In this document: one piece after another, positions 34,621 to 44,213 of the stretch
Position numbering within the stretch: position 1 is the first letter of the stretch
Layout of the letters: each line of letters opens with the position of its first letter
Source: CALKYB01 sp964510575
Lineage (GTDB): Bacteria > Bdellovibrionota_C > UBA2361 > SZUA-149 > CALKYB01
DNA length: 64,000 nt
Assembly: GCA_964510575.1 (NCBI GenBank)
Contig: CAZECN010000006.1
Coordinates: 36,664 to 100,663 of the forward strand
Direction of reading: 5' to 3'
Program-made: the position numbers and the translations under genes
The notes under the pieces: model-generated
The model's input: only the letters and a program-made list of their open reading frames with translations
Databases searched by the model: none
What the model was told of the DNA's origin: nothing

Positions 34621-36732
34621 ATGCAGTCCTTACTGATTTTTAGCAATTCGCATCAGCTCTCTAAGTCCTTAGAAAGGATTAAAAGAGAATCGACCAGCCC
34701 ATGCCTTAAAGAGTTGAGGTTTACTCTTAAGTCTTTTGAAGAGGATTGGTCTACTGCTCTAGATTCCGCCTGCTCGGCAATTGTTGATTCTGCCAGTCTT
34801 AGCCTCAATCAACTGGAAAGGTTGTTCAAAGTTGCTGTTGAGGAGAAAGGCTTACCTATAACTCTTATCACCAACGTAGACAACGATATTGAAATTCCAA
34901 AAAGTATAAAGCTTACTGCTTTTACTTCTAAGGACATCTCTTCTTTTTCGGAGGAAAACTTAGTTAGGTTAGTTTTGGAAGGGAAACGTAGAGTGAATTT
35001 CCGAGAGTCCTTAGAGAAAAATACAGTTCTTGAGGTCTTGATTAAAGATATTGCTTGTAAGTTAGTTGAACCAATTAACCCGAAGGCCGAATTTAACGAA
35101 CCTTTGTTTCATGCTGTGAGGTTAATCTCAAAAAAATTCAATGCTATTGAATCTAGACTCCATATATTATCAGACGATCGTAGCTCTTTCTCCGTGCTTC
35201 AAAAATGGACGCCTGGATTAAGCATTCCCCAACCACCATCTCAAAATGAAACCTCGTTAAGTTCATTTCCCTGGTTGATGCAAAAACTGCAAACCAAAAA
35301 TATAGTCTCTATTGAATGTCCTGAAAATCTTCCTAGTTATGCCCAAGCAGAGAAAAGTGCTTTGAGAGCAGAAAAAAATCCTCGAAGCATCGAGATACCT
35401 CTCTTCCACAAAGAAGCTATGGAGGGGTATTTAAGTCTGTTCTTTGAAGGTTCCCTCCCCTTACTTAACGTTTATCAGAAAAAGCAATTAGAAGTCTTAT
35501 CAAAGGCTTTAGGTAATTATATTGCCAGATACCGCAATTGGAAGAATTTAAACTCTCGAATCGATTACATGAAAAAGGAAATTCGAGAATCGGAAGGGAA
35601 ATTTCATTATGTTTTGGATAGTTTTCCAGAACCCTTCTTAGCGGCCGACGAGAGTGGCAAAATTATTTTCGTAAACTCCGCTATGGAAAACCTTACGGGT
35701 TTCGAAGCTAGTGAGATACTAGGGAAACAAGCCTATCAAGTTTTTTACCCAGAATATCTGAGAGAAAGTAGTGCCGACATTGCAAGGGAATATCTGGATT
35801 ATAAGCAATTCATGGATGGCTTGTTTGAAAGAAGACGTCGTGGAATCTCAGATCTCTACACTGTCCGATTATACAGAAAGGATGGTCAGCTTCGAGTGAC
35901 CGAGACCAAAGGCGCCCCTCTCAAATCTGCATCTGGTGAAGTAGTGGGCTCAATTGGAATCTTCACCGATAAAACGGCAATCAATAAAAGAGAAGAAGAT
36001 ACATTTCTGGTAGAAAAAACCAAGCTTTTACAGGAAGCTTTTGTCAACATAGCTTCTGAATTATCTCAAGATCTTGAGCAGATTGAGTCATCAGTAAATA
36101 ACCTTACGAAGCTTAAGCTTATTACTGAAAAAGTTAGTTCCGATCTAAAATCTCCGATAAAACGAGCTATTCAAGCAGACAATCAACTTTCAATGCTAAC
36201 GAAAAAGGAATCTGCCGACTCTACCCCACGCATTGATAGCTGCGAACTATTCTTCAATGAAAATATACGCCTTATTAGCGAGTGCCTTGGGCCCGCTGTA
36301 AAAATTAGGCCTAGCTTTGAAGAAACTCTTCCCGCGCTCCTTGTTTCAAAAGAGGATTTACTAACAATATTTTTACTTATGACAAAAATTTCTGGAACAG
36401 CTGAAGACTACTTCATCTGGGGTGGAATCGTTGAAGAACAAGAGAGATTAGATTTAAACCTGGCTGAAGGTAAGTATGTCAGCCTTGGAGCCAGCTCGAA
36501 TAAAACTACCTCTCATGATGAAGGTTATGACCTCTCGACAGAGCTAACCAAAACTCTGACAGAAATTACCAATAAAATTGATGGGAAAGTGGATGTAGAA
36601 GAAAAAGACGATGGGAATGTCATGGTTAAGGTTTATATCAAAGCCTCTGATTCTGTAGCTGGAGACGGATCTAACTCGAACAACTCTTCCGAATATCCAG
36701 ATTCTCCACTAGTATCAGTGGTCAACAGCTAG
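34621..36732 (+). CDS. Degenerate sensor-kinase-like protein (pseudo-receiver, GAF-like, PAS)
   Basis: 703 residues. The N-terminal 115 resemble a receiver fold with no phospho-acceptor Asp cluster. A GAF-like region follows (about 160-305; SRLHILSDDRSSFSVLQKW). A clear PAS domain lies at about 322-450 (HYVLDSFPEPFLAADESGKI, FVNSAMENLTGFEASEILGK). After it the protein has the length and order of a HisKA/HATPase pair, but there is no H box, N box or G boxes; the last part only vaguely mirrors an ATPase fold (DGNVMVKVYIKA). It therefore probably senses and signals by protein contact, not phosphorylation. ATG 34621 lacks a clear Shine-Dalgarno site. Confidence 0.75.
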   Translation: MQSLLIFSNSHQLSKSLERIKRESTSPCLKELRFTLKSFEEDWSTALDSACSAIVDSASLSLNQLERLFKVAVEEKGLPITLITNVDNDIEIPKSIKLTAFTSKDISSFSEENLVRLVLEGKRRVNFRESLEKNTVLEVLIKDIACKLVEPINPKAEFNEPLFHAVRLISKKFNAIESRLHILSDDRSSFSVLQKWTPGLSIPQPPSQNETSLSSFPWLMQKLQTKNIVSIECPENLPSYAQAEKSALRAEKNPRSIEIPLFHKEAMEGYLSLFFEGSLPLLNVYQKKQLEVLSKALGNYIARYRNWKNLNSRIDYMKKEIRESEGKFHYVLDSFPEPFLAADESGKIIFVNSAMENLTGFEASEILGKQAYQVFYPEYLRESSADIAREYLDYKQFMDGLFERRRRGISDLYTVRLYRKDGQLRVTETKGAPLKSASGEVVGSIGIFTDKTAINKREEDTFLVEKTKLLQEAFVNIASELSQDLEQIESSVNNLTKLKLITEKVSSDLKSPIKRAIQADNQLSMLTKKESADSTPRIDSCELFFNENIRLISECLGPAVKIRPSFEETLPALLVSKEDLLTIFLLMTKISGTAEDYFIWGGIVEEQERLDLNLAEGKYVSLGASSNKTTSHDEGYDLSTELTKTLTEITNKIDGKVDVEEKDDGNVMVKVYIKASDSVAGDGSNSNNSSEYPDSPLVSVVNS

Positions 36733-36820
36733 TCAATCCCTCCCTTGATTGGTCGGCAATTTGCTAAATTCTATTCCCGAGAGTAGAACTCCGCGAGTTT
36801 ATTAATAGCTGACCCAACTT

Positions 36821-37153
36821 ATGACTAAAAGGCTAATTTCAATTCTGAATGTTGTAATTATAGCGACGCTATTCGCTGGCCCGCTAATTAGTGCCCTGCA
36901 CAGCCATTGCGAAGAATTTGCTCATCTTGAAGTATCTGCAGTTGATGATCATCACCATGACGACCATCCAGAGGAAGAGAATGCTTGTTCCCTCTGCGAA
37001 CTCGCATCTGGTGGAGATGATCTTAGTTTAGTCAGTGCTGTTCTGAGATTCGACCTAGACTCTTGGGTGGTAAGGTCAGTAGCTCTTGCCGATACCCATT
37101 TAAAGTCTGTAACAAATTATTGCTTTAAACGTGCCCCTCCAAGATTCGCCTAG
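36821..37153 (+). CDS. Small His/Asp-rich exported protein
   Basis: 110 residues. A hydrophobic N-terminus (about 5-25) is followed by a metal-binding-like cluster (HSHCEEF, then DDHHHDDHPEE) and a CSLCEL motif (57-62), ending in RAPPRFA. The Cys pair and the RAPP ending resemble DUF2946-like small proteins often found before metal-linked TonB-dependent receptors. Here it stands about 110 bases upstream of such a receptor, so it may sense or carry zinc or another metal (inference). Confidence 0.6.
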   Translation: MTKRLISILNVVIIATLFAGPLISALHSHCEEFAHLEVSAVDDHHHDDHPEEENACSLCELASGGDDLSLVSAVLRFDLDSWVVRSVALADTHLKSVTNYCFKRAPPRFA

Positions 37154-37178
37154 GTAATTAGGTAAAAGAATTAGACAA

Positions 37179-37199
37179 AAGCCTAGTCTCTCTAGGCTT
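37179..37199. promoter_or_regulatory. Hairpin between the His-rich gene and the receptor gene
   Basis: Arms aagcctag (37179-37186) and ctaggctt (37192-37199) pair perfectly over eight bases with a five-base loop. No T-run follows on plus, so it could be a weak attenuator or a protein-binding palindrome. I see no clear Zur- or Fur-type box. Confidence 0.4.
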
Positions 37200-37266
37200 C
37201 CAAAATAAGCAAATTAGAATTGCCGCTTTCCGATGGGATGCAGCGACATAGAATTATATGGAAATC

Positions 37267-39438
37267 ATGAAAAAAGTATTGATACGAGGAGCTGCTTTTC
37301 TAGCAGTACTAATATACTCGTCTTTGGCATTAGCTGAAGACAAAACTAAAGAAGGTTTAACAGAACTAATTATTACGGCCGACCCCTTCCAGCACAACCT
37401 TGTTGAGCATACCAGCCCGGCATCGTTGTTAAAGAAAGAGGACTTAATTAGACGTTCAGAAACGACTATTGGCGAAACGATCAGCAAAGAGCCAGGTGTA
37501 CACTCCACTTACTTCGGGCCTGGAGCTTCCAGACCAGTTATTCGTGGTCAAGCGGCAGACCGGGTCAGAGTATTGAGCAACGGTATAGGAACACTTGATG
37601 TCTCAAACACAAGTGAAGATCATGCCGTGACGACTAACCCCCTGGCTGCCGAATCCGTAGAGATTTTACGTGGACCAGAAACTCTACTTTACGGTTCTTC
37701 AGCTATTGGAGGAATTGTGAACGTCACTGATAACGGGATTCCTGAGCAGCCAATTGGGAAGCCGCTTACTGGAGAGGTCGACTTAAAGTTGGGCACTGCC
37801 GCAGATGAACTATCTGGAGCAGTTAAGCTCGAGGGACAAGCTGGATCATTTAACTGGCATTTAGACTATTTTCATCAAGACACAGATGATGTGGACATCC
37901 CTGGTTTTGCTGAAAGTGCCGCCCTTCGTGCTTTGGAAGAGGCTGAGGAAGGTGAAGAGGAGGAAGAAGGTGAAGAACATGGTGAAGAAGAGGAAGCTTT
38001 TGGAACTCTTCCTTCTAGCTCAACCCGAAACCAAGGTTTCAAAGCTGGCGGTTCGTGGGTTTGGGAAAAAGGATTTTTCGGAGTTTCTGTAACTGGTGTT
38101 GACTCAGTTTATGGAGTCCCAGGTCATGGNNNNNNNNNNNNNNNNNNNNNNNNNNNNNNNNNNNNNNNNNNNNNNNNNNNNNNNNNNNNNNNNNNNNNNN
38201 NNNNNNNNNNNNNNNNNNNNNNNNNNNNNGAAGAAGAGGAAGAAGAAGGTGTAACTATCGACCTCCAGCAAATTCGTGTGGATGTTCGTGGAGCTGTCAA
38301 TGATGTCAGTGATGCTATTGATTCTTTGAGGTTCAAACTTGGGCTATCTAACTACGAACATACCGAGTTTGAAGGACAAGAAACTGGAACTGTCTTTGAT
38401 AACGATGCGGCTGAAGCAAGGCTTGAGCTTATTCACAAGCCAGTCAACGGTTTCAGAGGAGTGCTTGGTCTTCAAGGTCAATATAGCGACTTCTCAGCTA
38501 TTGGAGAGGAAGCGTTTATTCCCCCAGTTGAAACTCTATCTCCTGCTATTTTTCTTTTCGAAGAGTATGAACTCAACGAAAGGATAAAACTTCAAGCTGG
38601 TGGTCGATACGAGTATGTAGACTATGACGTAGAAGATGGTCGAAGTGAAAGCTTTGATCCATTAAGTTTCTCGGCTGGACTAGTTTGGGACTTCAATGGA
38701 ACAGGTGATTATACTGCCGGACTTTCTTTTGCCTATACCCAAAGAGCACCGTCTGCGACAGAGCTATTTGCTGATGGAGAACATGTTGCGCGTCAAATTT
38801 TTGAACTAGGGGATGAAACTCTTGGCAATGAAAGATCAAAGGGTATCGATCTTTCTTTCAATAGAAACACCGGACTAGTGACAGGGTCTCTTAACTTTTT
38901 TATCCAAGATTACGATCGCTTTATTAACTTGGATGGAACAGGAGAAGAGGAAGATGGCGTACCTGTATTTAACTATGAGTCAATTCCGGCCTTGTTCTGG
39001 GGATTTGAAACAAAAGCTGTTTTACACCTTCATAAGGCGCTTGACCTTTGGGCCAATGACCTAAACCTAGGTGTTCAAGTTGACCACGTGAAGGCTACTT
39101 CTGAGGTTGATGATAGTGATTTGCCTCGAATACCTCCGTTTAGAACGATTGTTAGCCTTGAACACGGCTATAAAAACCTAATCGAAAGTAGAGTTGAAGG
39201 AGTGTTTGTTGCTAACCAAAGTAATACTAGTGACTCGGAACTCCCAACAGATGCCTACCAGTTGTTAAATGCTGATGTTCAATACAATTTGTTAGCAACT
39301 GAAGATTACTCGGTAGGTCTTTACGTAAAGGCCTCTAACTTAACCGACGAGGAAGCTAGGGTGCATAGTTCTTTCTTGAAAGATTTAGCTCCACTTCCTG
39401 GAAGGAATTTCCTATTTGGAATTAGAGGGACTTTCTAA
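37267..39438 (+). CDS. ZnuD-like TonB-dependent receptor (metal uptake), contains assembly gap
   Basis: About 723 residues including a stretch of X from the N run. Signal peptide 1-23 (numbered from ATG 37267; ATG 37258 is possible but has no Shine-Dalgarno site). The TonB-box region and plug follow (IGETISKEPGVHS, SRPVIRGQAADRVRVL, VEILRGPETLLYGSSAIGG), then a 22-stranded barrel ending RNFLFGIRGTF. Two Glu-rich loops with His (around residues 220-240, and at the gap, after YGVPGHG) match ZnuD-type receptors, whose His/Glu-rich loops bind zinc. The loop at the gap is repetitive, which probably caused the break. Confidence 0.85.
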   Translation: MKKVLIRGAAFLAVLIYSSLALAEDKTKEGLTELIITADPFQHNLVEHTSPASLLKKEDLIRRSETTIGETISKEPGVHSTYFGPGASRPVIRGQAADRVRVLSNGIGTLDVSNTSEDHAVTTNPLAAESVEILRGPETLLYGSSAIGGIVNVTDNGIPEQPIGKPLTGEVDLKLGTAADELSGAVKLEGQAGSFNWHLDYFHQDTDDVDIPGFAESAALRALEEAEEGEEEEEGEEHGEEEEAFGTLPSSSTRNQGFKAGGSWVWEKGFFGVSVTGVDSVYGVPGHXXXXXXXXXXXXXXXXXXXXXXXXXXXXXXXXXXEEEEEEGVTIDLQQIRVDVRGAVNDVSDAIDSLRFKLGLSNYEHTEFEGQETGTVFDNDAAEARLELIHKPVNGFRGVLGLQGQYSDFSAIGEEAFIPPVETLSPAIFLFEEYELNERIKLQAGGRYEYVDYDVEDGRSESFDPLSFSAGLVWDFNGTGDYTAGLSFAYTQRAPSATELFADGEHVARQIFELGDETLGNERSKGIDLSFNRNTGLVTGSLNFFIQDYDRFINLDGTGEEEDGVPVFNYESIPALFWGFETKAVLHLHKALDLWANDLNLGVQVDHVKATSEVDDSDLPRIPPFRTIVSLEHGYKNLIESRVEGVFVANQSNTSDSELPTDAYQLLNADVQYNLLATEDYSVGLYVKASNLTDEEARVHSSFLKDLAPLPGRNFLFGIRGTF
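38130..38229. other. Assembly gap of 100 N
   Basis: Exactly 100 unknown bases, a conventional placeholder, so the true length is unknown. It lies within the receptor gene between GVPGHG and a Glu-rich run, i.e. at the low-complexity metal-binding loop. The frame on both sides agrees if the placeholder length is kept, but that may be chance. Confidence 0.98.
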
Positions 39439-39460
39439 TAGGGATCTTTTAAAAAACTTT

Positions 39461-39498
39461 AAAGCCCTGGTGATGCTAATCGCCAGGGCTTTTTTTAT
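39461..39498 (+). terminator. Intrinsic terminator of the receptor gene
   Basis: Arms aaagccctgg (39461-39470) and ccagggcttt (39483-39492) form a perfect ten-base stem, followed by a T-run to 39497. Textbook intrinsic terminator 22 bases after the stop. Confidence 0.93.
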
Positions 39499-39664
39499 TT
39501 CTCCCCACTCCCTTACCTACTGAACCTATTAGATTTTTTTGGCTTACCCAGGCTAGATAACTATTTTTATACAGAGCTAAATTTTAGACCATAACAAGAC
39601 TGTCCTCTGGCTTTTTCATTCAAGCTAAGATGCACTGAAGCTTGTAGAAGTAGATTTAGTTTTT

Positions 39665-40559
39665 ATGGGTCCGGAACAAGATAAAAAAGTCGAGCTACCA
39701 AAACAAGAAGCTGGTGATAAAATAATACACCATTCTCAACTGTATGCTCCGACTCTCCAAGAAAGTATTAAATTACCCTCTTCAGTAACCAAGCAAATTA
39801 TTAATTCTCAGTTTGAACTTCTTCAATTAATTGAACAGTATCCTAATGTCAGACTCCACGATGAACGTAACGGTGCTTTTACTGTGGTCCTAGAAGACAA
39901 AAAACAAGCTAAACATGTTTTCGTCTATCCTCCCGAGCAAGTGCAGGAAATTAGAAACGCCTTCCCTAAAAACGAGATCCCTAAAAAATTTGGGAAATTG
40001 TCACCCGAGCAACTTAATGTTCTGTATCAACACTCTGGCTCTTGGAAAAGTAGATAGAGTTGAGGCTATTAATACTGAAGCCGGACAAAGAATGATCCAT
40101 AAAGCCAAGGGAACATTAGGTGATTGCTTTGCTACGCTAATAACTGGCCACCCTACTTTAAAAAAAATGACCATCGATTTTAGGGAAGATGATGTCGCTA
40201 GAAGTATCAAAGCTTTATTAAAAAATAGAGAAAATGAGACTGTTATCATGAACTACGGTGGTGCTCATGATATGTCTCGAGCCTTTGAGAAAGCTGGGCT
40301 TAGCATTGAAAGAAATGAGGTTAGTATTCTTAGAGGAGTAGAGGGAGAAAATTTTTTCGAAAAAAACTCATTTACGAAAGCAGTCGATAATTTAATGTTG
40401 GGTCTTAAAAACACTCATCTAATTGGCAATCACCTGTACTGTCTAGGTAGATTAAAGTTAGGAGTGTTCAACGAAACCTTAGAAGAGGTGGAAAGTGAAA
40501 TTGAAAGATTAGACAAAATACATCATCCAGAGATGCAAGCGGTTAAAGATAAAAACTAG
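39665..40559 (+). pseudogene. Frameshifted gene, possibly TraB/PrgY-like
   Basis: The frame from ATG 39665 encodes 130 residues and stops at 40055-40057 just after NVLYQHSGSWKSR. The +1 frame continues from about 40030 to 40559 with ALGKVDRVEAINTEAGQRMI, GDCFATLITGHPTLKKMTID and VIMNYGGAHDMSRAFEKAGL. Joined they would give about 295 residues. A GGAH element after a short hydrophobic strand and the overall length hint at TraB/PrgY-like proteins, weakly. The upstream part of the second frame (from 39915) is only a shadow of the first. It ends one base before the convergent helicase 3' end. A true pseudogene or a sequencing indel are both possible. Confidence 0.6.
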
Positions 40560-40560
40560 T

Positions 40561-42213
40561 CTATCTCTTAGCTCCACCAGATCTTTTCCCTGCCCCTGCT
40601 TTCCTACGACTTGATTGAGGACTCTTAGAAGCTGGTCTTTTTTTAGCTGAACCTTTTGTTCCAGATCCTGTTCGTGAATTCTTCTTCCCCGCACTCTTCT
40701 GGCCAGAGACTTTATTACTCTTGGGTTTTTTATGTTTACGCTCGCTACTTTTTTCGGAGTTAGCTCTTTTTTGTCCAGGCTTAGCTTTATCAGGTCTGCT
40801 TTTTTTAGGCTTACCTGCTCCAGCTGATTTGGATTCAGGCCTTGGCTTTCTCTTCTTCTCAGCCCCTTCCCTTCCTTCTGAATCTTTCCTAGGAGGTCTC
40901 TTCTTACTAGAACCTCCTTTACTTGGTCTTCTAGAACCCGATCCAGAGCCAGAACTTGAGCGTCGTCTTCGATCTCCGTCTCTTCGGGAAGACCCGCCTC
41001 TCCTACCTCCTCGACCAGAAGGTTTTTTTCGTGAACCAGGCTTAGCTCTCAAGGCAACAAACTGCTCTGCTAACTTCTCGTCAAAATCTTCGCTTTCAGT
41101 AAGAGGAGCAATTTCTCTTTTAAGCACTCTTTCGATGGCAAGTAGTTCTGAGAATTCATTTTCATCGCAAAGAGATAAAGCCTCTCCCGTTTGCCCTGCA
41201 CGTGCAGTTCTTCCTATTCGATGAACGTAACTCTCTGCTTCAACTGGGATATCAAAGTTAATTACGTGAGATATCTTATCAACGTCGATACCCCGAGCCA
41301 CAATGTCAGTAGCTACCAAAACTTTAACCCGCCCTCCTGAAAAATCTTTTAAGACTTTTTGGCGAGCTCCTTGGGTCTTATTACCGTGAATAGCACCCGC
41401 CTTAATCTTTGCTTTTTTAAGCTGAGTTTCAAGTTTATTCGCCCCATGTTTGGTGCGAGTAAAGACAATTACTTTTCTAAAGTCTTCTTCCTGGAGAAGT
41501 TGCGTTAGTAAGTCTTTTTTCTTTCGCCTTTCAACAAAACAAACTCTATCGTCAATCAGTTCAGCGGTTGAAGAAACAGGATCAACTTTAACTTCTTTAG
41601 GATCCGACAATATCGAGCTAGCCAACTTTGCAATTTGCTTGGGCATTGTCGCCGAAAACAAAAGCGTCTGCCTGTCATTAGGCACTAAGGATACGATTTT
41701 TTTCACATCCTTCATGAAACCCATATCAAACATTCGGTCGGCTTCATCAAGAATTAGCGTGTCGCAAATTCTAAGGTCGATATACCCCTGAGAGATCAGG
41801 TCAAGCAATCTGCCTGGAGTGGCAACTAGAACATCAGAGCCATTTCGCAGTTTACTTACTTGCGGACCTTGCTTGACCCCACCATAAACTTGAACTGTCT
41901 TTATTTTTAGGAACTGGGAATAAGACTGGAGATTTTTAGAAATTTGCTGAGCCAACTCTCTAGTCGGTGTCAGAATCAAAGACCGGACCTCCCACTTCTT
42001 GAGTTTTACTTTTTCACTAGAGAGTTTCTCTAAAAGTGGGATACAGAAAGCTGCTGTTTTTCCAGTTCCAGTTTGAGCACAGGCTAAAATGTCATGGCCT
42101 TCTAAAAGAAGAGGTATTGCCTCAGCTTGAATAGGTGTGGGTTCGCTGTATTTTTCGGCCTCGAGAGCACGTTGAATAGGCTCGCTTAGGGCAAGCTCAG
42201 AGAAAGATTTCAT
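40561..42213 (-). CDS. rhlE: DEAD-box RNA helicase (RhlE-like) with long basic tail
   Basis: 550 residues. All helicase motifs are present: Q motif (YSEPTPIQ), I AQTGTGKT, Ia PTRELAQQ, TPGR, II DEAD (LILDEADRM), III SAT, ATDIVARGID (V), HRIGRTAR (VI). The core ends near residue 375. The final 165 residues are a low-complexity tail rich in Ser, Arg, Lys and Gly, probably disordered and RNA-binding; this is longer than in typical RhlE proteins. It unwinds RNA in ribosome assembly or mRNA turnover. No good Shine-Dalgarno site is seen at ATG 42213. Confidence 0.93.
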   Translation of the reverse strand: MKSFSELALSEPIQRALEAEKYSEPTPIQAEAIPLLLEGHDILACAQTGTGKTAAFCIPLLEKLSSEKVKLKKWEVRSLILTPTRELAQQISKNLQSYSQFLKIKTVQVYGGVKQGPQVSKLRNGSDVLVATPGRLLDLISQGYIDLRICDTLILDEADRMFDMGFMKDVKKIVSLVPNDRQTLLFSATMPKQIAKLASSILSDPKEVKVDPVSSTAELIDDRVCFVERRKKKDLLTQLLQEEDFRKVIVFTRTKHGANKLETQLKKAKIKAGAIHGNKTQGARQKVLKDFSGGRVKVLVATDIVARGIDVDKISHVINFDIPVEAESYVHRIGRTARAGQTGEALSLCDENEFSELLAIERVLKREIAPLTESEDFDEKLAEQFVALRAKPGSRKKPSGRGGRRGGSSRRDGDRRRRSSSGSGSGSRRPSKGGSSKKRPPRKDSEGREGAEKKRKPRPESKSAGAGKPKKSRPDKAKPGQKRANSEKSSERKHKKPKSNKVSGQKSAGKKNSRTGSGTKGSAKKRPASKSPQSSRRKAGAGKRSGGAKR

Positions 42214-42353
42214 GGGGAAAAGGCCTAGGGCAGAAATAGATATACGGAATAAAGGCGATTACCTAACATTTTACTGTCGAAATAACAATCATTGTGAGGC
42301 TCAGCTAAATACATGCTAGCTTCCGACAATTCAGAAACTTTAAGGATTCCAGC

Positions 42354-44198
42354 TTGTCCAAATCCCCTCTAGTCACTATCACCGACCTGCTCAAGCAATT
42401 TGGGAAGAAACAGCTATTTGGCGGGCTAAGCATGACAGTCCAACCTGGAGATAGAATAGGCTTAGTTGGGCCAAACGGAGCAGGAAAGTCTACCTTTCTT
42501 AAGCTTATCGCGGGCATGGATACGCCTGACCAAGGAGAACTACGCACAAAATCTGGGGCCCGAGTGGTCTACATTGCCCAAAATGAAACCTTCGATAAAT
42601 CCCAAACCTCCCTAGCCTTGGCTCTTAAGGCTTCCCAAGAAGCCGGCAACAACTTATCAGATTCTATGGCCCTTGCTTATAGCTGTCTGGGGCAACTTGG
42701 AATCGACGAACCAGAAGAAACAATCGAAGGTTTTTCAGGTGGTCAGCTAAAACGACTACAAATTGCAATTGGTCTTTCCCAAGAGCCAGACTTGTTACTT
42801 CTAGATGAGCCAACAAACCATCTAGATATTGGCTCGATAATTATGTTGGAGTCCCTGCTAAAAAATAGTAATTGCCCCTGGCTAATGATTTCTCATGACA
42901 GGACCTTTCTCGAAAACACTGTCAATTCGATGGCAGAGATTAACCCAGCTTTCAAAGAGGGAATTTTCAAAGCCAAGGGAAACTACTCGAACTATAGAAA
43001 ACGCCGAGAAGAGATGATTCAGGCTGAAGAAAGCCAGCTTGCTTCTCTTAAGTCTAAGGTAAGAGTTGAAGAAGCTTGGCTAAAACAAGGCGCTAAAGCT
43101 CGATCAACCAAGTCCAGAGGTCGAACTGAGGCTGCTCACGATCTAATTGGGAAGCTCTCTGCTACCAAATCCAGACTCAGAGAAAATAAAATCAAATTGC
43201 AATTCACAGCAACTGAAAGAAAAACAAAGGAGCTTGCTACCTTTCACAAGGTGTCCAAGTCTTTTGAGACAGTTTCTGGACCGGAGATTAAGATTTTCGA
43301 AAAGCTTGATTTAAAACTAACGAGTGGAAGTTCACTAGGAATACTTGGACTCAATGGATCTGGTAAGTCTACTTTTGTTAATCTTCTTTCTGAAAATATC
43401 GAACCCGACTCTGGAAATATAAAGCTCGCTCCTGAACTGAACATTGCTCATTTTCGGCAGTTCGAAGATGCGGTCGATCAAAAGACGACCTTGAAAGATT
43501 TTTTAGCTGAAGACAGTGATAGCGTCGTTTACCTTGGTGACACTATTCACGTAGCCTCTTGGGCTCAGAGATTTCAGTTCGTTTTTGAACAACTGGAACA
43601 ACCTTTCCACTCTCTCTCTGGCGGAGAAAGATCTCGTGCTCGACTTGCTCGGCTTATACTTCAACCCTCTGATGTTTTGATACTAGATGAACCAACGAAC
43701 GACTTAGATATTGAAACACTTGAAATACTTGAAGCTAGTCTGGAAGACTATAACGGCGCTTTAGTTCTGGTCTCTCACGATCGTTTTTTAATTAACAAGC
43801 TATGCACTCGATTTCTAGGTCTTGATGGAAAGGGTGGAGCTGAAATTTACGCCGATTACTCCCAGTGGGAAGACCAGGTACTAAGAGGTAAGAAGAACAA
43901 AGCAGAGACAAAACCGATCAAGGAAGAGAGTGGTCAAGGTAAGAAGGAAAGCAAAAAATCCATCTCCTCTTCAAAGAAGAAACTCTCTTATATCGAGCAA
44001 AGAGAGTTCGATGGCATGGAAGAAAAAATATTAGCTCTGGAAGCTCAGGTTGAAGAGCTTGAGGGCCAGATTGCCAAGGCCGGAGAAGAAGGTCAACAAG
44101 ATAAGCTCACCACTCTTTGCGAGAAACTAGCCGAAATCAAAGCCACTATCGAAACCAGCTATCAACGCTGGGAAGAGCTTGAGGGTAAAGTTAGTTAA
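42354..44198 (+). CDS. uup: ABC-F family ATPase (Uup-like)
   Basis: 614 residues with two ATPase domains and no membrane part. Domain 1: Walker A GPNGAGKS (39-46), signature FSGGQLKRL, Walker B LLLLDEPTNHLD. Domain 2: Walker A GLNGSGKS, signature LSGGERSRA, Walker B VLILDEPTNDLD. An interdomain linker rich in Lys/Arg (about 210-275) and a C-terminal coiled coil (about 540-612; EEKILALEAQVEELEGQIAK) match Uup. Such proteins act on the ribosome; Uup is also linked to transposon excision. TTG 42354 has AAGGA seven bases upstream. It diverges from the helicase gene. Confidence 0.92.
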   Translation: MSKSPLVTITDLLKQFGKKQLFGGLSMTVQPGDRIGLVGPNGAGKSTFLKLIAGMDTPDQGELRTKSGARVVYIAQNETFDKSQTSLALALKASQEAGNNLSDSMALAYSCLGQLGIDEPEETIEGFSGGQLKRLQIAIGLSQEPDLLLLDEPTNHLDIGSIIMLESLLKNSNCPWLMISHDRTFLENTVNSMAEINPAFKEGIFKAKGNYSNYRKRREEMIQAEESQLASLKSKVRVEEAWLKQGAKARSTKSRGRTEAAHDLIGKLSATKSRLRENKIKLQFTATERKTKELATFHKVSKSFETVSGPEIKIFEKLDLKLTSGSSLGILGLNGSGKSTFVNLLSENIEPDSGNIKLAPELNIAHFRQFEDAVDQKTTLKDFLAEDSDSVVYLGDTIHVASWAQRFQFVFEQLEQPFHSLSGGERSRARLARLILQPSDVLILDEPTNDLDIETLEILEASLEDYNGALVLVSHDRFLINKLCTRFLGLDGKGGAEIYADYSQWEDQVLRGKKNKAETKPIKEESGQGKKESKKSISSSKKKLSYIEQREFDGMEEKILALEAQVEELEGQIAKAGEEGQQDKLTTLCEKLAEIKATIETSYQRWEELEGKVS

Positions 44199-44213
44199 GA
44201 AAACTAGTTAAGC

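Noticed and set aside
39915..40030. Start of the second frame of the broken gene as an independent gene
   Set aside because: The first 39 codons only shadow the other frame; the real signal begins near 40030.
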